Positions 16,075 to 23,770 of a stretch of 32,504 nt of DNA are shown here, in pieces (within the stretch, counting starts at the first letter, position 1; every line of letters starts with the position of its first letter). Made by a program: the position numbers and the translations under genes. The stretch comes from Kosmotogaceae bacterium (GTDB taxonomy: Bacteria; Thermotogota; Thermotogae; Petrotogales; Kosmotogaceae): the NCBI GenBank assembly GCA_016933635.1, contig JAFGAP010000034.1, positions 1 through 32,504 on the forward strand, given 5' to 3'. The notes under the pieces are model-generated. The model had not been told where the DNA came from, made no database searches, and worked only from the letters and a program-made list of their open reading frames with translations.

Positions 16075-16179
16075 CTAAAGGTAATGAGGTCTGCTGAACC
16101 TACTCTCGATTTCTATCTTCTGCTTATCAACCAAGCCATCTATAAAAACGCTCTTTGAGCCTCTGATCTTATTTTTCAT
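16075..16179 (-). CDS. Micro-ORF 4 of array 2, 34-aa peptide ending RPHYL
   Basis: This ORF starts at ATG 16179 with AGGAGG (16193-16188) 8 bases upstream, and its TAG lies inside the SD region of the ABC ATPase gene. The peptide contains FIDGLVDKQKIEIE and ends SRFSRPHYL. Both features recur in micro-ORF A of array 1 (SIERAV, ending SFPHYL) and, more loosely, in C and D (IDRLI / VDRMV, ending PRF). This links the two arrays. It carries no signal peptide. It could be a small partner or cargo of the exporter or a translational coupling peptide; function unknown. Confidence 0.6.
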   Translation of the reverse strand: MKNKIRGSKSVFIDGLVDKQKIEIESRFSRPHYL

Positions 16180-16198
16180 TGGTATCTCCTCCTGTTTT

Positions 16199-16309
16199 CT
16201 ACCTTGTCTTAGCCACTGCTACCAGGCTTTTCGGTTTTTCGATAAAAGGTGGAAGGGCCGTCGTTTTAATTTCCCTCTTCTTTCTTGGCGATCCAATAAC
16301 GATGAACAT
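16199..16309 (-). CDS. Micro-ORF 3 of array 2, 36-aa peptide
   Basis: A 37-codon ORF from ATG 16309 behind AAGGGGGT, the same G-rich SD type as the fifth ORF of array 1. The product begins MFIVIGSPRKKREIK and ends LVAVAKTR: basic, with a short hydrophobic start. It overlaps micro-ORF 2b by 44 bases and stops just before the SD of micro-ORF 4. It does not show the family pattern. It might be a remnant of a decayed gene rather than a functional peptide. Confidence 0.4.
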   Translation of the reverse strand: MFIVIGSPRKKREIKTTALPPFIEKPKSLVAVAKTR

Positions 16310-16388
16310 ATTTACCCCCTTGATTTTCGGAGAAGATGGCCCATCTAGATATCCAAATAGCACTATCGATTTCGGCCGGATTCTCCAT
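16266..16388 (-). CDS. Micro-ORF 2b, overlapping-frame 40-aa peptide with the family pattern
   Basis: An ORF of 41 codons from ATG 16388, in a third frame, overlapping micro-ORF 2 at its start and micro-ORF 3 at its end. Its SD is weak (AGAAAGA). The segment EIDSAIWISRWAIFS lines up without gaps with EVDRMVSQVRESTFS (micro-ORF D) and AIDRLIESERESVYS (micro-ORF C): D, [IV], R, [FY] and S fall at identical spacing. That makes it a candidate family member. Translation could come from coupling, or from a frameshift out of micro-ORF 2. It is rich in Trp and Tyr, unlike the others. Low certainty. Confidence 0.35.
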   Translation of the reverse strand: MENPAEIDSAIWISRWAIFSENQGGKYVHRYWIAKKEEGN

Positions 16389-16461
16389 TTTGGTTCTTTC
16401 TGTTTCTGCTGCTAATCTGCTTTCGTTTCTCGTTTTCTTTCAAAAGGCTTTTTTCAAACAT
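16363..16461 (-). CDS. Micro-ORF 2 of array 2, 32-aa basic peptide
   Basis: The first ORF after the internal terminator. It starts at ATG 16461 with a perfect AAGGAGG SD at 7 bases (16475-16469). The product starts MFEKSLLKENEKRKQ and is mostly Lys, Arg, Asn, Ser and Glu, ending ESGRNR. It is likely disordered or helical and very basic. The strong SD just after the terminator suggests ribosomes load on read-through transcripts here. Not a clear match to the shared pattern. Confidence 0.45.
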   Translation of the reverse strand: MFEKSLLKENEKRKQISSRNRKNQNGESGRNR

Positions 16462-16481
16462 CTCTGTACCTCCTTAGTGTC

Positions 16482-16520
16482 AAAAAAAAAGGACCGCGGC
16501 TGTTGCTTGCCACGGTCCTT
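16482..16520 (-). terminator. Strong intrinsic terminator ahead of the exporter genes (attenuator)
   Basis: On the minus strand GGACCGTGGC (16518-16509) pairs with GCCGCGGTCC (16500-16491), 10 bp with one G-U, followed by nine T (16490-16482). It lies 16 bases after the leader ORF stop and before micro-ORF 2, all on the same strand. Unless there is a hidden promoter, exporter expression needs read-through. Bases 16514-16508 (CGTGGCA) are complementary to leader bases 16578-16572 (TGCCACG), so an antiterminator fold is possible. Confidence 0.88.
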
Positions 16521-16536
16521 CATAATCCATTTGTCG

Positions 16537-16644
16537 TTATACGATCTTATACCTCACACGACGGAAGAAGGCGTGGCACAGTATGGCATCGCCGGATACC
16601 CGGTTAAGGGAAACGGTTACCGGAACGTAAGCTCTAATGCTCAT
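16537..16644 (-). CDS. Leader peptide ORF, 35 aa
   Basis: A 36-codon ORF from ATG 16644 with an AAGGAGG SD (16660-16654) at 9 bases. It begins MSIRAYVPVTVSLNR and ends FFRRVRYKIV. It lies between the promoter and the strong terminator and carries within codons 23-25 the 7-base segment that can pair with the terminator's 5' arm. The same segment can also be hidden in a local hairpin (GGCGATG with CACGCC, one bulge). This is the layout of ribosome-mediated attenuation. No run of a single amino acid is present, so an amino-acid sensor is unlikely; stalling by an antibiotic or other ligand is more plausible. Confidence 0.6.
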   Translation of the reverse strand: MSIRAYVPVTVSLNRVSGDAILCHAFFRRVRYKIV

Positions 16645-16686
16645 CAAACTATGCCTCCTTCGTAATGAAGTTTCTGTTGCTGAGAA

Positions 16687-16714
16687 ATTATAGCATAAAG
16701 GGGGAGCAATTCAA
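16687..16714 (-). promoter_or_regulatory. Extended -10 promoter for the leader/micro-ORF/exporter unit
   Basis: On the minus strand TTGAAT (16714-16709), 16 bases, then TATAAT (16692-16687) preceded by TGC, an extended -10. The 200 bases upstream of it, to the end of the PHP-type gene, contain no gene I can support. Confidence 0.75.
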
Positions 16715-16902
16715 ACATTAAACTCTAAGATTTCCTAAAGTGGTTCTTAAATTTGATAACCTTATTTAGGCAATGACTAAATAATTCTTCTCTTGAAGAT
16801 GATTTCATATCTAAAGTAATCCAAAGATCAAAGTGGTAATCAAACATGTCCTATGACTGCAAAGACGATTCTGTTCAAGTTGGTCTAATTAGAAAGGTCT
16901 TA

Positions 16903-18750
16903 TCATCTAAAGGACTGGTCCAGAAGCCCTTTGTTTTTTTCTATCACATCGTCCGTGAATGGATCACCGGGAAATAGGAGGATCTCACCCTTCCCGTAAA
17001 CATGCCTGCCCGACTCTCCCCGAAAAACGGAAAGCCCGTCGAATAGAATCCCGTCGAGTTCAACTGCATCACTCGTGATGTTTTTTTCATAGGTTGAAGA
17101 GATTCCCATCTCTTCCAGGAGCTTATTATAAGAAGAAATAATTTCATTGCTGATTTCATCTCCTGTGCCTGTTATGATAAGTCTCCCACCGTTCATAACA
17201 AATTCCTTTATGATATTAGATTGCTGAGGCATTAGTATTTTTAGACGATCAAAACTCCCGCCTGCTCCGGGAAGTGGAAGTAGAAGAACATCTACAGTAT
17301 CAAGCTCACCAACTTTGAAAATCCTGTCCGCAGTAGAAACCCTGTTGCCCATTTTCTCGAGTAACGTCTTCAGTTTTTCTCGCTCGTCACTTGCGTAATT
17401 GATGTGGCTCCTATCCAGTAGAACATTGAGAGAAGCAGAACTCCTTATCTCCAACCCGGTGCTTGAGTAAGGAACTGAATCAAGAAGGAAAAGTATCCTT
17501 GCGTCATGTTCTTCCGCGGTTCTTTCGAGATTAACTATCTTTGATTCGAATCCCTCCAGCGTTACAATCTCGCTGTGGATAATCCCTTCTAGATTCTCTA
17601 TCTGAAGCAAAGAAGAAGCTTCTTCAGAGGAAAGGTTTGAGATCTGGAAGGAAAGAGTCACTCTTTCTCCGGGCTTGACACTTTCCGGAAATGCGGCTGA
17701 ATTATAGAGGTGAATAGGGCTAGATCTTTCTACCCAAATTGGAGAAGAAACTGATTCCTCGTAGTCATGGCCTCTTGCGTATACGAAAAAGTACTGAAAT
17801 CCAACTTCAATATTTGCTTTCATCTCAACATAGAACTCGTGACTGTCTACTACAAAACTTGCAATAACCCCGTCATTTGAGTAAACTTCGACAATTTCCA
17901 AAGGATCATCCGCGGTATCACGAATCAGTATTCTTAGTTCAACACTATCGGAATCATGGATTATGTCTCCCATCAATGCTTCCTCGGTTGAAAAGTGAAT
18001 CTCAATGTTCCTGTCTTCCGTCGCATATGTTCTTCTCTTCCTGAATGCTTCCAGTATTGATGTTTCGCTCAGATCGGTTGCAAAGACTGCTGTTCTAGAG
18101 TCATTTGCTCCTCCCCAATTAGGTTTGTGGTTATCCTGACCAAGGGTCGTTCCAAGATGCCATCCCTTACGAAGGGCTTCTCGATATGCATTGAACATCT
18201 CTTCGACAATCGTATCGTTTTCCCACCAGTTTCCATTGCCCACTTCTATAAGATTCATATAGAGATCGGCTTCCGGCGAATACTGAAATTCTTTGAAGTT
18301 GTCTCCGAAATCTCTCACTGGATGGTTGAACTGACCGACGGCATTATGTTCGATTATCCAGTCATAGAGCTCCCAGAGATCGGATCTGACTCTATCGGTC
18401 CAATCACTTGTGCCGTAAACGTTGATGTGTCCTGTTCCTGTTGCCGTCCATTCGAACCCCACGAATGATAGGAAGTCTTCAGATGTTGCTTCAATGGCTG
18501 CCTCTATTGTTGCGGCTAATTTGCTTCTGCCGTCAGGAAGATCTTGGGCGAAATAGTAGGCATGATCGGTAATTGCTAGAAAGTCGAGGCCGGGGACGTC
18601 CTTTGCGTAGGAATAAGCCTCCTCTGGAATACCTGTGCCATCCGAATAAGAAGTATGGGAATGTGGGTTTCCGAAGTAAAGATTCAGATTGCCGCCAATT
18701 GAAACGACAGATGATAGGATAAGCAGTACCACCAATAGAAAGCTTTTCAT
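16903..18750 (-). CDS. Secreted PHP-domain (CehA/McbA-type) metallohydrolase
   Basis: A 615-residue exported protein with the signal peptide MKSFLLVVLLILSSVVS. The N-terminal PHP-like domain (about residues 20-270) has the metal-binding motifs NPHSHTSYSDGTG, LAITDHAYY, QFNHPVRDFG and GTTLGQDNHKPN. A beta-rich middle (ill-defined Ig-like, about 270-440) follows, then a C-terminal alpha/beta domain (NVLLDRSHINY, NGGRLIITGTGD) resembling glutaminase-fold modules. Family members hydrolyse phosphoesters or related bonds outside the cytoplasm; the substrate is unknown. ATG 18750 is preferred over TTG 18753; the SD is AAAGGGTGA. Probably the last gene of the operon running from 21195. Confidence 0.78.
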   Translation of the reverse strand: MKSFLLVVLLILSSVVSIGGNLNLYFGNPHSHTSYSDGTGIPEEAYSYAKDVPGLDFLAITDHAYYFAQDLPDGRSKLAATIEAAIEATSEDFLSFVGFEWTATGTGHINVYGTSDWTDRVRSDLWELYDWIIEHNAVGQFNHPVRDFGDNFKEFQYSPEADLYMNLIEVGNGNWWENDTIVEEMFNAYREALRKGWHLGTTLGQDNHKPNWGGANDSRTAVFATDLSETSILEAFRKRRTYATEDRNIEIHFSTEEALMGDIIHDSDSVELRILIRDTADDPLEIVEVYSNDGVIASFVVDSHEFYVEMKANIEVGFQYFFVYARGHDYEESVSSPIWVERSSPIHLYNSAAFPESVKPGERVTLSFQISNLSSEEASSLLQIENLEGIIHSEIVTLEGFESKIVNLERTAEEHDARILFLLDSVPYSSTGLEIRSSASLNVLLDRSHINYASDEREKLKTLLEKMGNRVSTADRIFKVGELDTVDVLLLPLPGAGGSFDRLKILMPQQSNIIKEFVMNGGRLIITGTGDEISNEIISSYNKLLEEMGISSTYEKNITSDAVELDGILFDGLSVFRGESGRHVYGKGEILLFPGDPFTDDVIEKNKGLLDQSFR

Positions 18751-18841
18751 CAAATCACCCTTTCACAATCGATATTTTTGGGTAAGACCATCGCAACTCA
18801 GGAAAATCAACACGTCTTGTTTTTCCAACATTGATAGGATA

Positions 18842-19879
18842 TCAGTCTTCGACCTCTTCTTGGCTTTCGATTTTGCCTAAGTATAATCTGCTTTGAAGCA
18901 TCTTTGAGAAGTCTGTCCATCTACTTTCTTTTGAAGCAGAGAAAGCATGGCTTTCGAAATTGTCAAGCCTAGAATCAATATTGTCACAAAGCCATATGAG
19001 TATTGCTTCTCGAGTTTTCGGTGTTACCGGTGAACCGAATTGCAGCTCCCCGTGATGACTTAAAACTATGTGCATTAGTTCTCTTCTGGTTTCCTCCGGA
19101 AAGCCGCTAATCTTGGAGACTTCTAATTCGATCAGCCTGGCGCCAATAGCTATATGGTCTTCCAGACAACCATCATCGGAGTAATCAAACTTGAAAGATT
19201 CAGTTATGTAGCTCCTTGTCTTTCCAATGTCGTGCAAAAGACCTCCAGCAATGATTAGATCCCTATCGATGTTTTGTCTGGAATTCGACGCTTCTCTCAA
19301 AGCTAGTGCATATCTAACGACAGAGAGACTGTGTTCTGCCAGACCACCGATTCTGGCATGATGATAAACTTTTGCTGCAGGTGCTTCAAAGAAGTCAGGG
19401 CAAGCTCCTTCATCTGAGACCATCCGCTTCAGCAGAGTGTTCAGATATTTATCTTTGATCGACCCGACAAGTTCCAGTACTTCGGATTTGATCTCTTTCA
19501 AGTTCTCAACAATCGGCAGCAGCTGGGTTATCGAACCTAAGCTGTAGCTTTCCATTTCACTTATTGAGAAGAGCTTCCTGATCTTTATGCTCAATCCAAA
19601 TCTGTCATCTATGAGGTAGTCTGCAAGGCCTATCCAGCCCTCGATCGGCTCTAAAGAGCCCTGCTCACTGATCCATGCCTTTGCTTCGGTTCTACACTTA
19701 GAATCTCCTACTAGACAGTCATAGTATGAGCCTCTGCTCCCCTCTATCCTCTTTGCACTGAATATGAAGAAGAACCCTTGCTTTGAATTAACGTAGTTTT
19801 CAATCCTGTCCAGTGAAGAGTTGTATTCTCTGAGGATTTCGGAAAGCACGGGATAACTTCCACTTTTTCCATCAATCAT
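18842..19879 (-). CDS. YhaM-type 3'-5' exoribonuclease (HD domain)
   Basis: About 345 residues with an N-terminal OB-like region (FFFIFSAKRIEG...WIGLADYL) and a C-terminal HD domain: HHARIGGLAEHSLSVV, GGLLHDIGKT, EDHIAIGA and HIVLSHHG supply the metal-binding His/Asp residues. The order OB-fold then HD, and FFEAPAAKVYHHA, match the YhaM/Cbf1 exonuclease family, which degrades single-stranded RNA or DNA. ATG 19879 has an AAGGAG SD at 9 bases; the ATG at 19903 has none. It lies 72 bases after the small membrane protein gene in the same direction. Confidence 0.82.
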   Translation of the reverse strand: MIDGKSGSYPVLSEILREYNSSLDRIENYVNSKQGFFFIFSAKRIEGSRGSYYDCLVGDSKCRTEAKAWISEQGSLEPIEGWIGLADYLIDDRFGLSIKIRKLFSISEMESYSLGSITQLLPIVENLKEIKSEVLELVGSIKDKYLNTLLKRMVSDEGACPDFFEAPAAKVYHHARIGGLAEHSLSVVRYALALREASNSRQNIDRDLIIAGGLLHDIGKTRSYITESFKFDYSDDGCLEDHIAIGARLIELEVSKISGFPEETRRELMHIVLSHHGELQFGSPVTPKTREAILIWLCDNIDSRLDNFESHAFSASKESRWTDFSKMLQSRLYLGKIESQEEVED

Positions 19880-19951
19880 CGTGCCTTTCTCCTTTTGCAA
19901 CATTCAAAACTCTCTGAAACGAGTTTCATAGCTCCGGTAGTCAGAGATAGA

Positions 19952-20083
19952 TCAGCCCGCATCTTTTCTTGATGCAGACTTCATCAGCAGTTTTATCATT
20001 ATGAAGAAGGCGATAGTAGCAAGAAACGTTGTTGGATAGCCCTCAACAAAGATCATTATGCTCTTCGAAACGGCTTCACTCAT
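19952..20083 (-). CDS. Small single-pass membrane protein, candidate OadG-like subunit
   Basis: A 43-residue ORF 17 bases after the beta-subunit gene, with a GAAAGGAG SD and ATG 20083. It starts MSEAVSKSIMIFVEGYPTTF and continues with one hydrophobic helix (LATIAFFIMIKLLM) and a basic tail (KSASRKDAG). A short one-helix protein next to a Na+-translocating decarboxylase beta subunit is what the gamma subunit (OadG/MmdC-type) looks like, though this one is shorter than usual and lacks the acidic/histidine-rich tail. It would anchor or assemble the pump. Below common length cut-offs and likely missed by annotation. Confidence 0.65.
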   Translation of the reverse strand: MSEAVSKSIMIFVEGYPTTFLATIAFFIMIKLLMKSASRKDAG

Positions 20084-20100
20084 AAATTGACTCCTTTCAT

Positions 20101-21195
20101 CTAAAGAAAGAGTGCCAGAACGATACTGCCGGCCAATACTGACCCTATCTGACCGGCTACGTTCGCTCCGGTCGCATACATTATGAGAAAGTTGTTAGGA
20201 TCTTCTTCCAGTCCCATACGGTGAACAACTCTGGCAGACATTGGGAAAGCAGAAATTCCTGCAGCACCGATCATAGGGTTTATCTTCTGCTTTCTGAAAA
20301 CGTTGAAAATCTTGGCGAAAACAATTCCGCCCATCGTATCCAGTACAAAAGCAACAAGCCCCATCAAGAGAATCAACAAGGTCCTTGAATTAAGAAATGC
20401 TTCTGCAGTCATGGTTGAGCCAATAGCAATTCCTAGAAAGAGAGTGATAATGTTTGACAGTTCGTTCTGAGCGGCGTTACTCAACTTGTTTAGTACACCG
20501 GACTCTCTTATCAGATTGCCAAACATCAGCATTCCTATCAGCGCTACACTTACAGGTGCAATTATTCCCGCTAACAGAGTCACCAGAATCGGGAAAAGTA
20601 TCCTCACATATTTGGGAACCTTCTCGGTCCTGTTGTCCATACGGATCCTTCTCTCTTCCTTCGTGGTCAGCAGTTTTATTATTGGCGGTTGCACAACTGG
20701 AACGAGAGCCATATATGAATAGGCGGCGACTGAAATTGGGCCTAACATATGAATTGCCAATCTACTTGCGACATAAATAGATGTTGGACCATCGGCTGTA
20801 CCAATTATCCCTATAGAAATCGCTTCTCTTATGTCAAATCCCAGTAACGCTGCCACAATAATAGTCAAGAAGATACCTAGTTGAGCAGCTGCTCCGTAGA
20901 AAAACATAACGGGTTTCTGTAAGAGAGGGCCAAAGTCTATCATGGCGCCAATCCCGATGAATATCAGAGCTGGGAAGAGTTCATTCGCAATCCCGGCCTC
21001 ATAAAGAATAGTAAGCACACCATGCTCTCCAATAGCCGACGAACCGGGAATATTTGTGAGAATAGCTCCAAACCCGATAGGAAGAAGCAACATTGGCTCA
21101 TATTCCTTCTTTATTGCTAAATAGATCAGGACTGCTCCTATTGCGAACATTACTAGATTTCCCACAGGGATCGAGAAGTTCGATAATAGATTCAC
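20101..21195 (-). CDS. Na+-translocating decarboxylase beta subunit (OadB/GcdB-type)
   Basis: A polytopic membrane protein of 364 residues, the sodium-channel subunit of oxaloacetate, glutaconyl-CoA or methylmalonyl-CoA decarboxylases. Conserved parts are NELFPALIFIGIGAMIDFGPLL, the Asp-bearing GIIGTADGPTSIYV, and the C-terminal NNFLIMYATGANVAGQIGSV. It couples decarboxylation of a biotin-bound carboxyl group to Na+ export. The frame is open from 21231, but GTG 21195 has GGAGG at 8 bases and gives MNLLSNFSIPVG, the better start. No carboxyltransferase or biotin carrier gene is present in the window; they may lie elsewhere. Confidence 0.92.
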   Translation of the reverse strand: MNLLSNFSIPVGNLVMFAIGAVLIYLAIKKEYEPMLLLPIGFGAILTNIPGSSAIGEHGVLTILYEAGIANELFPALIFIGIGAMIDFGPLLQKPVMFFYGAAAQLGIFLTIIVAALLGFDIREAISIGIIGTADGPTSIYVASRLAIHMLGPISVAAYSYMALVPVVQPPIIKLLTTKEERRIRMDNRTEKVPKYVRILFPILVTLLAGIIAPVSVALIGMLMFGNLIRESGVLNKLSNAAQNELSNIITLFLGIAIGSTMTAEAFLNSRTLLILLMGLVAFVLDTMGGIVFAKIFNVFRKQKINPMIGAAGISAFPMSARVVHRMGLEEDPNNFLIMYATGANVAGQIGSVLAGSIVLALFL

Positions 21196-21419
21196 TGGTG
21201 CTGCCTCCCAAGTATTATTTTGGAGTTTCACATTCGACTTTTGTATGAAAGGGAGTTGATTGCCCCTTCTTCAAATACAATATTAATACATTGGGAAAGC
21301 TTTTGATCAGAGCGAAAAGTATTTGTGACTAATTTTTCGAATAGCAAACAATCGCCGCTCAATTCTTTGAGTTGTGGTAGGATTTGTCAATTGAGGTTGA
21401 TCTCGAGGAGGTGGTCGCT

Positions 21420-22751
21420 TTGAGGGCATTATTTCCCGAGGGTTTTCTTTGGGGCGTAGCAACGGCTTCCTATCAAATTGAAGGAGCTGATTTCGATGAT
21501 GGAAAGGGGCCATCGATTTGGACTGATTTCTCTCACAGACCCGGCAGGATAAATTCTGGTGACAATGGTGACATTGCTTGCGATCATTACCACCGGTTCT
21601 CCGAGGATATCGAGCTAATGAAGCAACTGGGTGTTAATTCATATCGATTCTCAATATCCTGGCCGAGGGTGCTTCCCGAAGGTCGAGGAAAGATAAACCG
21701 CAAGGGTTTAGATTTTTATAGCAAGCTTATCGATAGACTACTGGAAGTCGGGATAGAACCGATGGTCACACTGTATCACTGGGATCTTCCTTTTGAGTTG
21801 CAGAGGAGAATAGATGGCTGGGAAAGCCGAGATATGAGACATTATTTCGGCGATTACTCTAGCTTAGTATTCGGCGAATTTGGGGACAGGGTAAAATACT
21901 GGATTACACTGAACGAACCATATTGTGCTTCTCATGTAAGCTATCTATGGGGTGAACATGCCCCGGGCAAGAGGGATCTGAAAACTTCTCTTACGGTAGC
22001 TCACAACCTGTTACTCTCTCACGGGGAGGCTGTAAGACGTTTCAGGGAGGTTGTCAAAGATGGGACAATAGGTCTTGCAAATGTCTCTTCTTTCGTTGAA
22101 GCGGCCACCGATAGTAAAGAAGACAAATGGGCTGCAAGAATTCGAGATCAGTTCATTAACGGGTGGTTCTTTGAGACTCCTATAACAGGAGAGTATCCTT
22201 CCGAGCTCTTCAAGAGATTCAGCGATGCAGGAGTACAACCACGCATCGAAGACGGCGATATGGAACTAATATCTACGCCATTTGATTTCTGGGGTGTAAA
22301 CTACTACACAAGAAACGTGGTCAGAAATGAAGAATCAAGTATTCTAGGTAGTGAGATTATTCAAGGCGAACTTTCTAAGACAGAGATGGGATGGGAAATC
22401 TATCCCGAGGGGCTTGAGGCTTTTCTTTACAAGACATTCAAGGAATACGGAAGAAAGCCGATATACGTGACCGAGAATGGTATAGCATGCAAAGATGAGT
22501 TGACTGATGGCTCTGTTGAAGATCCTGAAAGAGTTGGTTATTTGAAGGATCATTTGTTTTCCGCTCTTAATGCTTTGAAGGCGGGAGTGGATATTAGAGG
22601 TTTTTACGTTTGGTCGCTTCTGGATAATTTCGAATGGTCTCATGGATACTCGAAAAGGTTCGGATTAGTTTTCGTTGACTACGAAAACGGTCTTAAACGT
22701 ATCCCCAAGCAAAGCTATTACTATTACAGAGATTTTCTCGAACAGAATTGA
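21420..22751 (+). CDS. GH1 beta-glucosidase
   Basis: A family 1 glycoside hydrolase of 443 residues, a TIM barrel. Its signatures are FPEGFLWGVATASYQIEGA at the N-terminus, the acid/base Glu166 in TLNEPY, the nucleophile Glu352 in YVTENG, and the aglycone-side WSLLDNFEWSHGYSKRFG. It hydrolyses beta-glucosides such as cellobiose, possibly beta-galactosides too; no signal peptide, so cytosolic. The frame is open from 21384, but TTG 21420 lies 8 bases after AGGAGG and gives MRALFPEGF, the usual start. It is divergent from the beta-subunit gene. Confidence 0.93.
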   Translation: MRALFPEGFLWGVATASYQIEGADFDDGKGPSIWTDFSHRPGRINSGDNGDIACDHYHRFSEDIELMKQLGVNSYRFSISWPRVLPEGRGKINRKGLDFYSKLIDRLLEVGIEPMVTLYHWDLPFELQRRIDGWESRDMRHYFGDYSSLVFGEFGDRVKYWITLNEPYCASHVSYLWGEHAPGKRDLKTSLTVAHNLLLSHGEAVRRFREVVKDGTIGLANVSSFVEAATDSKEDKWAARIRDQFINGWFFETPITGEYPSELFKRFSDAGVQPRIEDGDMELISTPFDFWGVNYYTRNVVRNEESSILGSEIIQGELSKTEMGWEIYPEGLEAFLYKTFKEYGRKPIYVTENGIACKDELTDGSVEDPERVGYLKDHLFSALNALKAGVDIRGFYVWSLLDNFEWSHGYSKRFGLVFVDYENGLKRIPKQSYYYYRDFLEQN

Positions 22752-22885
22752 GAGAGTTCTTTTCTGAGAAGAATGCTACCGAGTTCAAACTGCGGTTTCT
22801 ATATGAGCCCTTCTGAACGAGGCAAAGATATCAAAGGTCTTATTAAAAGTTGTTTAAAGAGTTTGTTTGATAGGGGGTTTTCCGT

Positions 22886-23746
22886 ATGATCGGAGTTATC
22901 GTGGATTCAGGATGTGATCTTCCTGATGAGGTTAAATCAAAAGACAATGTAAGAGTAGTGCTGCTAAAGATAATTCTTGATGGCAAAGAATACCGGGACA
23001 ATATTGATATTTCTACTTCTGATCTTCTTGAATACATGGAAAACAAGTTCCCGAAGACATCGCTTCCAAGACAGCCAGAAATCGGAGAAGCTTTCGAAAG
23101 CCTTTATGAAAAGGGATTCAATGAGATTCTCTTCATAGGTATTTCTAGCGGCTTGAGTGGCACACTTGATCAGGTTAAGTCTTATGTTCGCGATTTTTCG
23201 GAAACGCATGGCGATCTGAAAATTGAAGTAGTGGATTCAAAGAACATATCAATTGGATCTGGCCTTCTGGCAATGAAGGCTGTTGATTTGATCGACAGCG
23301 GACAGTCTTTTGAAGGAGTCGTAAAAAACATTCTAAGCTCTGTCAGTAAGGCGAAGGTTTTCTTCTGCATACCCGTACTGAAATATCTAAAAGCAGGAGG
23401 CCGAATAGGAAAGGTTACTGCCACCATCGGTGATGTTCTTGATCTGAAGCCCGTAATTACCGTCGGAGAAGACGGTGTGTATCACAGTGTTTCTAAGGAA
23501 AGAGGTATGAAGAGAGCTGTGAAAAGCTCCGTTAAAAAGCTGGTTCATTTCATAGACGGCAATAAGGTGCTGAACATTGCAGCTTATACTTCGGACAAGA
23601 GTGAGAAAACCATGGAGTTCTTCAGAATGGCGGTTTCGGAAATCAAGTCAGCTGGAATTAGCCAAATAGTAACCGGCCAGATATCTCAGTCTCTTGTTTG
23701 CCATACCGGTCCCGGTCTAATCGGAGTTGCCGCGATCTTGGAGTAA
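22886..23746 (+). CDS. DegV-family fatty-acid-binding protein
   Basis: A 286-residue DegV protein. It starts IGVIVDSGCDLP and has the family motifs SLPRQPEIGEA (normally TSQPS/P), FIGISSGLSGT, and VLKYLKAGGRIGK. DegV/FakB proteins bind a fatty acid in a deep pocket and present it to the kinase FakA for phosphorylation before membrane lipid synthesis. No FakA is seen nearby. ATG 22886 has an AGGGGG SD. The stop runs straight into a hairpin whose U tract serves the opposite strand. Confidence 0.88.
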   Translation: MIGVIVDSGCDLPDEVKSKDNVRVVLLKIILDGKEYRDNIDISTSDLLEYMENKFPKTSLPRQPEIGEAFESLYEKGFNEILFIGISSGLSGTLDQVKSYVRDFSETHGDLKIEVVDSKNISIGSGLLAMKAVDLIDSGQSFEGVVKNILSSVSKAKVFFCIPVLKYLKAGGRIGKVTATIGDVLDLKPVITVGEDGVYHSVSKERGMKRAVKSSVKKLVHFIDGNKVLNIAAYTSDKSEKTMEFFRMAVSEIKSAGISQIVTGQISQSLVCHTGPGLIGVAAILE

Positions 23747-23770
23747 AAAAAGCCGCCAGTGTGGCGGCTT
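23745..23770 (-). terminator. Minus-strand intrinsic terminator abutting degV
   Basis: AGCCGCCA (23751-23758) pairs with TGGCGGCT (23762-23769) around a 3-base loop. Seven A on the plus strand (23745-23751) make a U7 tract on the minus strand, while the plus-strand side is followed by TAAAAATC. It therefore terminates a leftward transcript. Confidence 0.75.

Noticed and set aside
16179-16415. 78-codon hydrophobic plus-strand ORF
   Set aside because: Poor SD and complementary to micro-ORFs 2, 2b, 3 and 4; treated as a shadow.
16336-16665. 109-codon plus-strand ORF
   Set aside because: It runs through the strong minus-strand terminator and is the complement of the SD-led charged micro-ORFs; its hydrophobicity is the expected shadow of A/G-rich codons.
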